DNA from: Sansalvadorimonas sp965221135
GTDB lineage: Bacteria > Pseudomonadota > Gammaproteobacteria > Pseudomonadales > Endozoicomonadaceae
Length of the DNA: 64,000 bases
Assembly (NCBI GenBank): GCA_965221135.1
Contig: CBDCRZ010000100.1
Coordinates: 1,212,066 to 1,276,065 of the forward strand
Direction of reading: 5' to 3'
The notes under the pieces were generated by a model. That model did no database searches and was not told the origin of the DNA. It saw only the letters and a program-made list of their open reading frames with translations. How positions within the stretch are numbered: position 1 is the first letter of the stretch; every line of letters starts with the position of its first letter. The position numbers and the translations under genes are program-made. Positions 17,827 through 27,071 of the stretch are shown here, piece by piece.

Positions 17827-19011
17827 TTAGCTCCAATTGTGAAGCCCTGACTCCAGCTGTTCGATTGTCGCGTCAGTCACGCCCCAGCCCCGCTGCCTCA
17901 GCAGCACCGGGATTGAGCAAGTCGCTTCCAGATGGCTGACTCCCACCAGCACAAACAGGGATTTCCCAAGGTTATTTTTGACCCAGAGGCTAATGTTATT
18001 TGCGATAATGTCGTTACGCTCTACATTGATTTGGCTATCACCGAGACCTATCTCTGCTGACACAATGCCTTCCAGCTCCTTTTGTGCCCCCTGAAAGCTA
18101 AGCTCTGCTCCAGTCCCCTTTCTTAACATCAGCATGGCTACTCCCTTAGACAACATTCTGGGGAGGGTTTCAGTGAGTTCATTGCATATATGTACTAAGC
18201 CACAAGTTGGCCCTTGATCTTCCACCATGACGCGTAGTGCCGTCTCTTCGCAGTCCAGGGGCACTATTGCTTGCCCTTCGTGGCGCCAGTGCTTGATGAA
18301 AGAATTTTCAAAGCTGCATGGCTGTAACCCCAGATGTTTCCACCAGGAGTCGGTCATATCTGCAATATTAAGCTGCTCACGGGTGATGCCAGTATTCAAA
18401 AGCGAAAGATCATTATGTGCTTCGCAAAAGCTTTTTAACGATTTCCTGTTAGCTGGAGTGAGATGGGCGCTGATGTTTGTGCTCCTGAACTCGGCCTGAA
18501 ACTCTTCCCGTTCAAGCTGACCAAGTTGTTGCTCATTATATTGCCGGTATTTCAAAAGAAGCTCATCGATCATCTCACTCGTTCGTTCTACTCCCACAGC
18601 ATCGCAGCCATCCACAAGTTTCTTTATCACGGGGCTGAGTTTGAATCTGGAAAAGTCGGTAGTATGAACCGCACCATACAGGTAAACACTGTGCTCTCCG
18701 GTAGAGCCCGGTGGCGTTGCCCGCCAGACCTTTGATCTGTCTGGTTGCTGTGCAAGCTGCTTGATAATCCTGTCTTGTTGTTTCAATAAACGTTTGAAAT
18801 ACCCGAGGCTACAGGCAGGGTTCAGCCCGCTTCTAAGGGGTTTTCTGCAGCCGTTACGCAATGGATATCTGTGGGATGATGCCGCAGGTTTACAGACCCT
18901 TCCCTGCCCGCATCGGCTTGTTTTGCTTTTGGCTGTCTTACTGGCTGTTGCACTGGCCTGACCTTTCACACCGGTGGTGACAGCGCAGCTATTTCTGAGT
19001 ATTTCCTGCAT
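17827..19011 (-). CDS. TraB/GumN family protein
   Basis: 394 residues. The N-terminal ~70 are basic and Ser/Ala-rich. Residues ~105-390 match the TraB/GumN/PrgY fold. The first conserved GxxH is in 'VYLYGAVHTTDF', with the acidic 'CDAVGVERT' strand following. A second GxxH lies in 'LFVLVGVSHLEA', preceded by 'ERNDIIANNI', and 'VLLRQRGWGV' closes the domain. These pairs of GxxH motifs plus Glu/Arg are the conserved core of this putative metalloprotease family (related to eukaryotic Tiki). A basic N-terminus instead of a signal peptide is unusual; bacterial GumN-like proteins are usually secreted. It converges with the kinase pseudogene, with ~18 bp between the two stops. Confidence 0.8.
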   Translation of the reverse strand: MQEILRNSCAVTTGVKGQASATASKTAKSKTSRCGQGRVCKPAASSHRYPLRNGCRKPLRSGLNPACSLGYFKRLLKQQDRIIKQLAQQPDRSKVWRATPPGSTGEHSVYLYGAVHTTDFSRFKLSPVIKKLVDGCDAVGVERTSEMIDELLLKYRQYNEQQLGQLEREEFQAEFRSTNISAHLTPANRKSLKSFCEAHNDLSLLNTGITREQLNIADMTDSWWKHLGLQPCSFENSFIKHWRHEGQAIVPLDCEETALRVMVEDQGPTCGLVHICNELTETLPRMLSKGVAMLMLRKGTGAELSFQGAQKELEGIVSAEIGLGDSQINVERNDIIANNISLWVKNNLGKSLFVLVGVSHLEATCSIPVLLRQRGWGVTDATIEQLESGLHNWS

Positions 19012-19203
19012 ATCGAGATCGTCCCTGCGAATCTTGTTGTAATAAATTCAGACAATCAGATTATGAATATCTCCAAGCCTTCCTGACCTACTTGTCAGCC
19101 CAGCTAACATCCACCCAGTAATTTTTCCTCAAACCAACACTCTAACCCGATGATCCACAAGCTATGTAATGTAATCACTGACAACCCTGTATGAGTGACA
19201 ACT

Positions 19204-20157
19204 ATGAATCCTTCAATCACGCAATTCCCACTCAGGCGCGCATTTTCGCTGGACGATATTTGCATACCCCATTGCCCCACATGCACCTGCTGGAGCGGCT
19301 GGACTCGTAGCGCATCTTTGGTGTCATCTATTGAGGATGGCTCTTCTGTGGATAACTCTTCTGTGGATAGCTCTTCTGTGGATAGCTCTTCTGTCAGCAG
19401 AGCATCCGCTGTAAAAAAAACAGCCGTGTTTAATATGAGTGCGTGGGCAAATTTTTGTGAAGGAGATACGTCAAACACTTCACACAGGATCAAAAACGCA
19501 GCTGCAAAACCTCTTACAAGGCGGAGCACAACGACAAGCCTTACCACGAAAAAACAAGAGGCTGCACACACGGTTCGTCCACAACCCGTGATTGAGGTCA
19601 TACCTCCCAGTATTCCGCAGTACACTTACCAGGGAATGAAATTACTGCAAAGCGACGTGATGATCTTCCCGGAGCAGTATCGCGTATCCTTCAAAGCAGG
19701 GCAGCTAAGTCAGATTCAATCCATTCCCATTGGCGATGACTGCAACCCTAACCTCTGGGTAGATACACTTGCCCCCGTTTACTCTCATGAAAATCTGCAT
19801 ATCAGTATCAGCCCACAACTGGAGACTCTGACTCTTTCCAATTCGCCGCTTCACCAAAAACTCTTTGAACAGGGTCGTACTGTAATGGGATCGCGAATGA
19901 TCCTGGGATATGCAACAGCCGACATAGGAAACGTCACTCTACAATTGCCTTTACTGGACCACCTCCAGTCAGAGCATCGCTCTTTAGAGAGTTTAAAAAG
20001 TGTGACTCTTATACCTAACCCTGACTGTAGCCAGATAGGAGTTAAGATAGTGTCGCCGGAAAGGGGCGCAAAACGCCAAACACCTAAAATGTTTATCACC
20101 GACATGCTTTTTAGAAGAAGACCGACCATTGCATTCCTGACATATCAATACAAATGA
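19204..20157 (+). CDS. Unrecognised effector-like protein with SSVDS repeats
   Basis: About 317 residues from the Met at 19204; an in-frame GTG at 19195 is the alternative. The N-terminal ~130 residues are low complexity, including a Cys cluster (CIPHCPTCTCW) and four tandem copies of a Ser-Val-Asp-Ser-Ser unit encoded by a 15-bp direct repeat (~19340-19395). The C-terminal ~180 residues look like a compact beta domain ('QYRVSFKAGQLSQIQSIPIG', 'NVTLQLPLLDHL'). No family was recognised. It lies 18 bp upstream of the RING-H2 gene in the same direction, so the two are probably co-transcribed. Confidence 0.5.
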   Translation: MNPSITQFPLRRAFSLDDICIPHCPTCTCWSGWTRSASLVSSIEDGSSVDNSSVDSSSVDSSSVSRASAVKKTAVFNMSAWANFCEGDTSNTSHRIKNAAAKPLTRRSTTTSLTTKKQEAAHTVRPQPVIEVIPPSIPQYTYQGMKLLQSDVMIFPEQYRVSFKAGQLSQIQSIPIGDDCNPNLWVDTLAPVYSHENLHISISPQLETLTLSNSPLHQKLFEQGRTVMGSRMILGYATADIGNVTLQLPLLDHLQSEHRSLESLKSVTLIPNPDCSQIGVKIVSPERGAKRQTPKMFITDMLFRRRPTIAFLTYQYK

Positions 20158-20175
20158 TTAAGAGGATTAAAAACT

Positions 20176-20544
20176 ATGTCTCCTAAAGCATGTGGTTACT
20201 GCAAAGAAGATGTATTGTCTGTAGGGGTATCCGCACAGTATTTGCAGAACCGTCGTGATGACACCGCAGGCATTGAACAAATATGCATTCATCGGTACCA
20301 CCCAAAGTGCCGCCAAACGTTGCTGGCCGAGGGCTGTGTTACATGCAAATTGTGTCATCTTCCTTTGCAGGCCAGACAAGTTAATCCCGCACCAATTATG
20401 CTTTATAACAGGGGTAATATTCAGTTAAGGGCATTAAATATCAGCCCCTGGACTGTCATCCTGATATTGTCTGCAATATCTTTCATAGTTATGAATATTG
20501 GGGAAATATATTATAAAAAACAGAAGGAGCAACCCCATCCTTAG
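20176..20544 (+). CDS. Small RING-H2-like membrane protein
   Basis: 122 residues. The start is supported by GAGGA about 10 nt upstream. Metal ligands follow a RING-H2 pattern: C6, C9, then C37, H39, H42, C45, then C57, C60 (CGYC ... CIHRYHPKC ... CKLC), with C54 as an extra Cys. A single hydrophobic helix (WTVILILSAISFIVMNIG, ~93-110) and a short Lys-rich tail follow. A RING-H2 next to one membrane helix is the arrangement of eukaryotic membrane-bound ubiquitin ligases. The 27-residue first loop is long, so a RING-like variant or another zinc fold cannot be excluded. It is the second RING-type gene within 5 kb. Confidence 0.6.
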   Translation: MSPKACGYCKEDVLSVGVSAQYLQNRRDDTAGIEQICIHRYHPKCRQTLLAEGCVTCKLCHLPLQARQVNPAPIMLYNRGNIQLRALNISPWTVILILSAISFIVMNIGEIYYKKQKEQPHP

Positions 20545-20561
20545 AGTTAATCATTAACTCT
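20543..20561. terminator. Perfect palindrome overlapping the RING-H2 stop
   Basis: AGAGTTAAT-C-ATTAACTCT. It could fold as a 7-bp stem with a 5-nt loop right after the stop codon. There is no U tract; it could equally be a protein-binding site for the next gene. Confidence 0.35.
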
Positions 20562-20636
20562 GTCAGGAACTCTTACTTTATTGTCATGGTATTAAATACT
20601 TAATTCTTCGAGCATATACCATCTAGAAAATAATTA

Positions 20637-21323
20637 ATGGTTCTAGTAACAATGAACATTCAACGACCATATTTTAATGATTCTAAAATTCATACATCAG
20701 TAGTCGGCACACCGAAATCAACAGGTGTAGATTTGCCCATAAAGCCTTCTGAGCCACTAAGATCGGCTTCACTTACCGACGACAAAACAAGCAAGTCTGC
20801 TATTGACTTAAGATTTAGTGAAAGAAGCTGCTCACAACTGCGTGTATTAAGGGAAGCACCTTCTTTTAATAAAAAAACTAAAACTGTATCTATTTCACAT
20901 ACCTCTCTGGAGTTGGATCATGATGGTAAACCCTGTGTGGAAATCTGTAATGTATACACTAAAAACACATGGTGCTGCTATGAAATTAGAAGGCTTCATC
21001 CTGACACTTCCTATTACGCAAATGATTTATTCATGTTCAATCTTTTAAGAGCGCGCGAGATTGTTGATTTCGAAATACCCATACCAAAACAAATTATTAT
21101 TTATTATATAGAGAATGAAAAAACCCTTTCAAGATTGACAGACACACACATAGATACACCTGAGTGGAGAACCATATTCTTAACAGATACGCCACTTGGA
21201 AAAATGATGGGTCGAATATTAAAGGAGTCTAAATTAGAAATCACCTCCATCAATTCCAGTAAGTGCGTTCTAGAAAGAGATGCTAATTTGGTTATTTGCG
21301 TGAAACCTCAAATTACTCATTAA
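20637..21323 (+). CDS. Unrecognised protein
   Basis: 228 residues from ATG at 20637; a Met at 20652 is a second candidate. The N-terminal ~60 residues are Ser/Thr/Lys-rich and disordered-looking. The remainder is a mixed alpha/beta domain with paired Cys (NTWCCYEI, RSCSQL). Base composition is AT-rich compared with the downstream PAP2 and HAD genes, as is common for the effector-like genes here. No motif was recognised. It is about 90 bp downstream of the RING-H2 gene. Confidence 0.5.
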   Translation: MVLVTMNIQRPYFNDSKIHTSVVGTPKSTGVDLPIKPSEPLRSASLTDDKTSKSAIDLRFSERSCSQLRVLREAPSFNKKTKTVSISHTSLELDHDGKPCVEICNVYTKNTWCCYEIRRLHPDTSYYANDLFMFNLLRAREIVDFEIPIPKQIIIYYIENEKTLSRLTDTHIDTPEWRTIFLTDTPLGKMMGRILKESKLEITSINSSKCVLERDANLVICVKPQITH

Positions 21324-21422
21324 AACCCACCGGCCAAATATCCCGGACAGCCCTGTTAGTGTCTTTTCTCAAAGACACCTGTATCAATAACATTTAACAC
21401 AAACGTTAAACAGGAATTCGTT

Positions 21423-22640
21423 ATGGCATACAATACAGCAGGCCGCCCAGGGGCGATATATGACCCTGCCTCTTTCCCTTTAACCATCCACGACTGCAGC
21501 CCCCTGCAAAGCAGCAGAGGGTACTCTTCATCCTGCAGAGAAGTTCCTGCTTCAATCCTTATGCCTCAAGCCGAAGCATATAGCCCCTCAAATAACCGCC
21601 TTATGCAGCAGACTTTTGTTCAGCCTCTCGTACAGCCCCGGTTTGATCAGCCTCTCGTACAGCCCCGGCCTGTGCCGCCAAGAAACCATTTTAATGCGAG
21701 AGTGCATCAACAGATGCACGTAGATGTTGTCACGCCACTCCCACAAATATCCCAGCAGCCTGAACCACGGCAACAATGCGTGGCCGCTCCACAGTACGCA
21801 GCTACTCCACAGTACGCAGCTACTCCACAGTACGCAGCAGCTCCACAATACGCAGCCCATGCACTGACGGTTTCACCGATCAGCAGTACTTCATCATCTT
21901 ACGGAATGACACCTTCTCCAGAAGGGAGTCAGTCCAGGGCCATCAGACTGCCAGAGACAGCAGAATATCTGGAAGCAGCCCTGTACGATAAGCCCGATAA
22001 CCTGAACCAGATCCGGTTCTTATTTGACGCTTTAAAGGAGAATCGTGTAAGACCCAGTGAAATTCCATTCATCTCCCAGGGCATTACAATGATCTGGAGG
22101 GTACGTTTAGAAGAGCTTAACCATCCTTTCTGTTTTGACAAACTTCCTGCTCAGGATCAATACGCTTTTAACTTACTGCAGCAGGAGCTGTGCAAAAAGC
22201 TCAACCATTACACTAGTACATTCAAATTTTGCAACTTTATTCATAAATACAACAATGAACAACAGAAACCACCTCAAGACTGCCTCAGGGTTACTGCCCC
22301 GAAAGCCTGTCTGCAAACAGATTTCATGTTTCAGGCTATTTACGAAACACCAGGTTTGATGGGTACTCATTATAATCTTGAATCACTGCTCAACGGCCTT
22401 GATTACGTATGCCGAAAGTATATTGCCGCGGGGAATATCCCCATGCCAGAGAGCGACACAAGGCAGTTTCACCTGCTCTATGATTATTGTGAAAAAAAAA
22501 CCAGCGGACTTCGCGATCTTGCCTTGGCGAAATTGACTACCAAGACTTGGCAGAGCTATCCAACCAGCTATCCAACCAGCTATCCAACCAGCTATCCAAC
22601 CAGCTATACAAGCAGTTATGTAAACGACTGGAATGCTTAA
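21423..22640 (+). CDS. Repeat-rich effector-like protein, unrecognised
   Basis: 405 residues. The N-terminal ~190 residues are Pro/Gln/Ser-rich, with two tandem-repeat blocks: 'QPLVQPR' twice, and four copies of an A(P/T)PQYAA unit. Residues ~190-385 form a helical globular domain ('ETAEYLEAALYDKPDNLNQI', 'LNGLDYVCRKYIAAG'). The C-terminus has five tandem SYPT-like units encoded by a 12-bp repeat, ending SSYVNDWNA. No domain was recognised. The disordered N-terminus and tandem repeats are typical of secreted effectors. A degenerate CTAAC/GTTAGT site ends 62 bp before the start. Confidence 0.55.
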   Translation: MAYNTAGRPGAIYDPASFPLTIHDCSPLQSSRGYSSSCREVPASILMPQAEAYSPSNNRLMQQTFVQPLVQPRFDQPLVQPRPVPPRNHFNARVHQQMHVDVVTPLPQISQQPEPRQQCVAAPQYAATPQYAATPQYAAAPQYAAHALTVSPISSTSSSYGMTPSPEGSQSRAIRLPETAEYLEAALYDKPDNLNQIRFLFDALKENRVRPSEIPFISQGITMIWRVRLEELNHPFCFDKLPAQDQYAFNLLQQELCKKLNHYTSTFKFCNFIHKYNNEQQKPPQDCLRVTAPKACLQTDFMFQAIYETPGLMGTHYNLESLLNGLDYVCRKYIAAGNIPMPESDTRQFHLLYDYCEKKTSGLRDLALAKLTTKTWQSYPTSYPTSYPTSYPTSYTSSYVNDWNA

Positions 22641-22872
22641 CAAGGGTCGCTTCAATTCCTGAAATTGGAGCTCCTTTCCTTAAGGATCTGCACATGTATA
22701 GTGTTAGAAACACCAATAGCTTGTGTAGGCTATAAGAAATATCTCATCCAACGTGCATACCATTAACCAGCCTCGGTGGGTGCGCATAGCCGCAGGGTGG
22801 ATGCGTATTGCTGTCCCGGAGCTGCCAAATTAACCTTGCAGCCCCTACTGCTGACTCCAACCCATTATATCT

Positions 22873-23472
22873 ATGTCTGCAATTGTTGATGCCCTGCTGA
22901 GTACCGAGCTGAACCTCCTTCATGCTCTGAACACCTTCCGCCTGCCTCTGCTGGACCCGGCTTTACAGCTGCTTACCAACACCGCTTATGGTATTAGTGC
23001 TGCCTGCCTGTTAGCTGTAGGATTCATGGCGCTGTGGAAGCGTACAAAACAGTGGCAGAGCCAGGCCTGCATGATTGCGATAGGGGTTGGTTCTTCAGCA
23101 GTTGTGGCTCTGCTTTTGAAACATGGTATTACCCGGGTACGACCTTTTGTGACCCACCCTGAGCTGGTCACACAACTGGCTGATGCCAGCCTCTTGTCGT
23201 TCCCTTCAGGGCATACAACCGTCGCCTTTGCTATGGCAATTCTTTTAAAGGGATTATTTCCAAAGGCAGGCATTGGCCGCATTGCCATAATCTGGGCCTT
23301 CGCTGTCGCTTATTCGCGGATGGCCCTGGGTGTTCATTACCCGGGAGATGTATTGGCAGGCATTCTTACCAGCGCAGTGGTGTGTTCGGCGGTTCTGTCA
23401 CTTGCCAAACGACCTGTAACGTTTATTCTGGACAGCCTCAGAGCACGCTTCCCAGCTCTTTTGCAGGCGTAA
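22873..23472 (+). CDS. PAP2-family membrane phosphatase
   Basis: 199 residues with five to six hydrophobic helices. The three PAP2 active-site motifs are complete: K83-x6-R90-P91 (KHGITRVRP), P111-S-G-H114 (FPSGHTT), and S148-R149-x5-H155-x3-D159 (SRMALGVHYPGD). His114 and His155 would be the phosphate-transfer residues. The active site lies on the outer face of the inner membrane. Substrates in this family include undecaprenyl diphosphate and phosphatidic or lipid A phosphates; the sequence does not choose between them. It is one of the few ordinary housekeeping-type genes in the window. Confidence 0.9.
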   Translation: MSAIVDALLSTELNLLHALNTFRLPLLDPALQLLTNTAYGISAACLLAVGFMALWKRTKQWQSQACMIAIGVGSSAVVALLLKHGITRVRPFVTHPELVTQLADASLLSFPSGHTTVAFAMAILLKGLFPKAGIGRIAIIWAFAVAYSRMALGVHYPGDVLAGILTSAVVCSAVLSLAKRPVTFILDSLRARFPALLQA

Positions 23473-23491
23473 AAGGGCATAATAGAAAATG

Positions 23492-23508
23492 GGGGCACAT
23501 TCTGCCCC
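23492..23508. terminator. Hairpin between convergent genes
   Basis: GGGGCA (23492-23497), loop CATTC, TGCCCC (23503-23508). It lies between the PAP2 stop and the 3' end of the minus-strand gene at 23521, so it could serve both. The T tract is weak. Confidence 0.5.
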
Positions 23509-23520
23509 TTCAAGAATGAC

Positions 23521-24156
23521 CTACTGCGTTCTCTGTTCCTCAGTTTTTACTTCTTCCCAGGGAATTATCATATAATTACTGGGTTTTAATTTAACGTCAT
23601 TACCCATATTGGTGCAGACAACATTGGTTGCATAATTTTTGCTCTTAAAACGAACCCCTTCCACACCGGGATTGTTGGATAGAAATGTAATCGCAGTATT
23701 AAAATCTATAATATCTCTTCTTGCATTATCTTTCTGGTACATGATCATCAACCTGGCAACAAAGTTTGAGGTATGATCGTGATCCATTACATTGTGTAAG
23801 TGGTGCCACCCTGGATCACTTGGCACATGCAGTTTTGCTTCATGCCCAGCAAAAGTCTGGCCAAACAATGTCTGACCTGGAAAAAATGGCACACCAAATC
23901 CGTCCGAATTTGTTGTATCAGTATTTGTATATATTGTGACAACATCTTGTTCACTTATATGTCTCTCAGCGAGAGTCAATGCCACTAACTTATCCCTGAA
24001 TCTGAAAACAAATGAGAAGTTCATTGGTCTTTCTGAACGAACCTCGGAAATATTGAACCCTTTCGAACAAGCCTCTGTATAATCATATGTAACATCAGCT
24101 TGCGCTGACATACCAGGTAACTTCATCACACCAAGTACAGGTTCTCTTGCTTGCAT
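23521..24156 (-). CDS. Unrecognised protein
   Basis: 211 residues, no signal peptide or membrane helix. Predicted to be mostly beta with a His-rich centre (DPGWHHLHNVMDHDHTSNF), which could bind metal. Segments 'NFSFVFRFRDKLVALTLAER' and 'QDVVTIYTNTDTTNSDGFG' look like paired strands. No family was recognised. The promoter region carries a five-unit 12-bp tandem repeat about 110 bp upstream of the start. Confidence 0.5.
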   Translation of the reverse strand: MQAREPVLGVMKLPGMSAQADVTYDYTEACSKGFNISEVRSERPMNFSFVFRFRDKLVALTLAERHISEQDVVTIYTNTDTTNSDGFGVPFFPGQTLFGQTFAGHEAKLHVPSDPGWHHLHNVMDHDHTSNFVARLMIMYQKDNARRDIIDFNTAITFLSNNPGVEGVRFKSKNYATNVVCTNMGNDVKLKPSNYMIIPWEEVKTEEQRTQ

Positions 24157-24266
24157 AACAACACCCCTCTTTCTTATATCTAATATTTCAAGAGGTCGTA
24201 AAATATTAAAAACATTTAAACAAGCCTATGACAAACCTGCCATTACCAATAACAAACCCTTCCTAA

Positions 24267-24326
24267 CCTTACTACTGACCTTACTACTGACCTTACTACT
24301 GACCTTACTACTGACCTTACTACTGA
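24267..24326 (+). repeat. 12-bp tandem repeat, five perfect units
   Basis: Five perfect units of CCTTACTACTGA followed by a partial sixth (CCTTA). It is intergenic, upstream of the minus-strand gene that starts at 24156, so copy-number change could alter its promoter spacing. The 24157-24445 interval holds no gene. Confidence 0.9.
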
Positions 24327-24445
24327 CCTTAAAACAGCTTGAATGTTAGTGGAGTAGAATGAAGTACGCTTAAAACCATGCGTTAAGTCATCAGCCTCTT
24401 CTCTTTATCTTTCACTTCTTACCAGGTAATTTTAGTTGATTGCAC

Positions 24446-26032
24446 TTATTGTCTTACTCCAGTGTTATTTATGGTGATAGGACTGTTCCGATCAAATCCA
24501 AGAAGAACAGGCTTATTCAGTACATAGTTAGGTGTGAGTGATAAAAGCTTATTCCTCCCTTGGCATATATTGGTCATATCCTGTGATTTAAACCCCCACA
24601 GATATTGATTCACACACACTGCAATATCGGAAGCTTCATAGTGGGTATCGGCCTCATAAACCATAGCCCCGGCATAACCCGGCACCTCAATTTTAAAGCG
24701 GCAGGTATTTTCGATTTTAACTGGCTCGACTGGGAAACCAGACACAGGTTCTTTTGAGAGTTTCTCGTTCATAAGCAGTATGAGACTGTTGCCCGTATCA
24801 CTGCCCCAGTCAGCCATAAACTCTTTGTCCTGCAGAAGCAGCTTGAGGTGGGCATCTGTGTCACACCATCGAGAGACTGCGGGGTACTTTAAGTTGCACA
24901 GTTCCGCTACTGTCATGATAACCACTTTACCTTCAAGTTCTCTCAATCGTGTTAATGCAGCTTTCCATTCTATTGTGTTATCTCCCATACGAAAAAGATA
25001 ATTAATAGCCTTGGTCAACTCGCTATGATGTTGCTCATCGTTGGCCTGGATACATCCCCCCGGTACTGCCGGATGCTCAACATAGGGCCATTCATGAAAT
25101 GGCAGACAGGCATTCACAACCTTTCGTTGCGCCCAGTTTTCAAACAATTGGCGCATCTCAACGGGCATGAGAAACCAGCTAGCTACAGGGCGAGTCATCA
25201 TACGATGGAAATTCGATGCCTGCGCAAACAGGTCTGCACCTGAAACATCCGGAGGGCTATTCTCATCTTCAAAAGTCACTTCAGATCTTGGGGACTTGTG
25301 GCGCGTTTCCAGCTCAATGTTGGAGCCCGATGATGGTGGCGGTGAGGATGTGAATTGTCTTTTCCTGCAGGGGCGAATATCTACTGGAACGGCAGACGTT
25401 TGCGCCTTTATGCGGCCCTGACCTATTGTGCCACACTGCTCATGAGATGCCTCAATCTGGCTTAAATGAGAACCGTATTTATTATGCAAACCTATCTCAT
25501 CAATCATTATACCGCTCAGCACCGATAACAGTGTAAGCTTGGCCATACGGCCTTGATTGAACTCTTCCCAGGCTGAATGTTTTCTGGTTTTAATAATTGC
25601 TATTCCCTCATTCAGATCAGTCCTCATTTGATGCGTACCATCCACAGCAATAAAACTGGCAGGCGCCGAGGGCAAAGAAACGGTTGGTACATGCGGAGAG
25701 TTTAAAAGCAGGTCTGGCGAGCCAACACCGTGAGAAGGTGGATGTTCAATAAAAGAAACGACACAACAGTCTTCAACAGAACAATCTCTTTCTCCAATCG
25801 ATTGTCCAGCCTCATATTTGACAGCCCCCCCCTGTCTTGACAGGTAAAGAGGTGACAGGCCGACAGGATTGGTTGTTTTTCGTCCCCATGAACCAGGGGG
25901 TGGTATCTTATTGTCCACACAACCGCTCGTGCCGGCTTCAAGATTGATCGGCTCGCAACTCGAACCTGTACCTGTTAATGCCTGAGCACCGGGCTTGTAC
26001 ATCCCTTTCTGAACCCCCTGCAAAAAAACCAT
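24446..26032 (-). CDS. Large unrecognised effector-like protein
   Basis: 528 residues from ATG at 26032; an in-frame Met ten residues in (MYKPGAQ) is an alternative start, with a GGGGG stretch upstream. The N-terminal ~120 residues are Gly/Ser/Pro-rich with scattered Cys (SSCEPINLEAGTSGC, DCSVEDCCVVS). A second low-complexity, basic segment (RPCRKRQFTSSPPPSSGSN) lies near 230 and could act as a nuclear-type signal. The C-terminal ~270 residues appear globular and contain 'LTRLRELEGKVVIMTVAELC' and 'CRFKIEVPGYAGAMVYEADT'. No catalytic motif was recognised. Confidence 0.5.
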   Translation of the reverse strand: MVFLQGVQKGMYKPGAQALTGTGSSCEPINLEAGTSGCVDNKIPPPGSWGRKTTNPVGLSPLYLSRQGGAVKYEAGQSIGERDCSVEDCCVVSFIEHPPSHGVGSPDLLLNSPHVPTVSLPSAPASFIAVDGTHQMRTDLNEGIAIIKTRKHSAWEEFNQGRMAKLTLLSVLSGIMIDEIGLHNKYGSHLSQIEASHEQCGTIGQGRIKAQTSAVPVDIRPCRKRQFTSSPPPSSGSNIELETRHKSPRSEVTFEDENSPPDVSGADLFAQASNFHRMMTRPVASWFLMPVEMRQLFENWAQRKVVNACLPFHEWPYVEHPAVPGGCIQANDEQHHSELTKAINYLFRMGDNTIEWKAALTRLRELEGKVVIMTVAELCNLKYPAVSRWCDTDAHLKLLLQDKEFMADWGSDTGNSLILLMNEKLSKEPVSGFPVEPVKIENTCRFKIEVPGYAGAMVYEADTHYEASDIAVCVNQYLWGFKSQDMTNICQGRNKLLSLTPNYVLNKPVLLGFDRNSPITINNTGVRQ

Positions 26033-26119
26033 ATAATGTCATCCCTTTCGTTTACTTACTCCTCGGTTAGATTGCCTGACAGCCTCCCCGTTCACAGGCT
26101 GTCTCCCTTTGTCAGGAGT

Positions 26120-26137
26120 GTTAACCGGACTGTTAGT
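26120..26137. promoter_or_regulatory. Candidate operator, RYTAAC-N6-GTTAGT
   Basis: GTTAAC-CGGACT-GTTAGT, 89 bp before the HAD gene start. It shares the following TTAT-type extension with the site at 12366. Confidence 0.3.
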
Positions 26138-26226
26138 TATAACCCCCAGCCTTTGCGCCTGCCACGGTTAGAACGTGGCATAATCCACGGGCAACCACAG
26201 TTAAAAGCCAGGAGCCAGAAGTCGCT

Positions 26227-26910
26227 ATGGAATCCCTTATTCGCCCCGTTCAGGCCATTCTTGTTGATATGGACGGCACCCTGCTCGACAGCGAAGCACT
26301 GTATAAAAGCCTCTGGCAAAGCACTGCCCGGGAATTTGGTATTGACCTGAATGATCTGGCCTATCAGCGTTTTATTGGTGCCCGATTCGACCAGTGCAAA
26401 GACTTTATCGCTGAACTGGGGGGTAAAGGCTTCTCCCTGCCTGCCTTTCTGAAACGGCTGGATGAACAGGAATCCGGTACTGCAGCCATTCCACTGAAAA
26501 CCGGTGCCCTGGAGCTACTCACCTGGCTTGGCGAACAGTCTGAAAAGCAACCTTTAGCCTGCGCACTGGTGACATCTGCCGGGCGTGACAAAATCGAGCA
26601 GAACTTTTCCAGAGCTGACCTGCAAACACTGGGTGGGCTGGAGCTGTTTGATACCATTGTCTGTGGTGATGATGTTCAGCACCCCAAACCTCACCCTCAA
26701 CCCTATTCACAGGCCTGCCAACAGCTGGGGCTTTCGCCCGGTCAAACACTGGCCATTGAAGACTCCAACTCCGGGGCTCGTTCCGCACTGGCCGCAGGGT
26801 GTCAGACGGTGTTTATTCCTGATGTGCTGCCAGCAGATACGGATATCCTCGAACAGGCCTTAATGCTGGACGATTTACCGGCGCTGCTGCTTTTGTTGAA
26901 AAAAGCATGA
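26227..26910 (+). CDS. HAD-superfamily phosphatase (subfamily IA)
   Basis: 227 residues. All four HAD motifs are visible: motif I at D14-M-D16-G-T (nucleophile Asp14 and acid/base Asp16), motif II Thr/Ser in 'ALVTSAGRD', motif III Lys in 'HPKPHPQPY', and motif IV 'AIEDSNSGARSA'. A helical cap sits between motifs I and II ('LYKSLWQSTAREFGIDL'), as in the beta-phosphoglucomutase and phosphoglycolate phosphatase group. It hydrolyses small phosphate esters in the cytosol; the exact substrate cannot be read from sequence. It lies just upstream of, and in the same direction as, the M16 peptidase gene with ~160 bp between them. Confidence 0.9.
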   Translation: MESLIRPVQAILVDMDGTLLDSEALYKSLWQSTAREFGIDLNDLAYQRFIGARFDQCKDFIAELGGKGFSLPAFLKRLDEQESGTAAIPLKTGALELLTWLGEQSEKQPLACALVTSAGRDKIEQNFSRADLQTLGGLELFDTIVCGDDVQHPKPHPQPYSQACQQLGLSPGQTLAIEDSNSGARSALAAGCQTVFIPDVLPADTDILEQALMLDDLPALLLLLKKA

Positions 26911-27071
26911 TTTAAGAAGCCTTTTGGAAATATTCTGGTGCTGTTCAACAGGCAATTTTTAACCTATACATTTCGCCCAACTTAATTCACCCTGCACATA
27001 TCACGCCCTGTGATATGCTTTGTTGGATCGTTATTCATTCTTTTCCTGCCAAGGATTTTCGAAGAATCATC

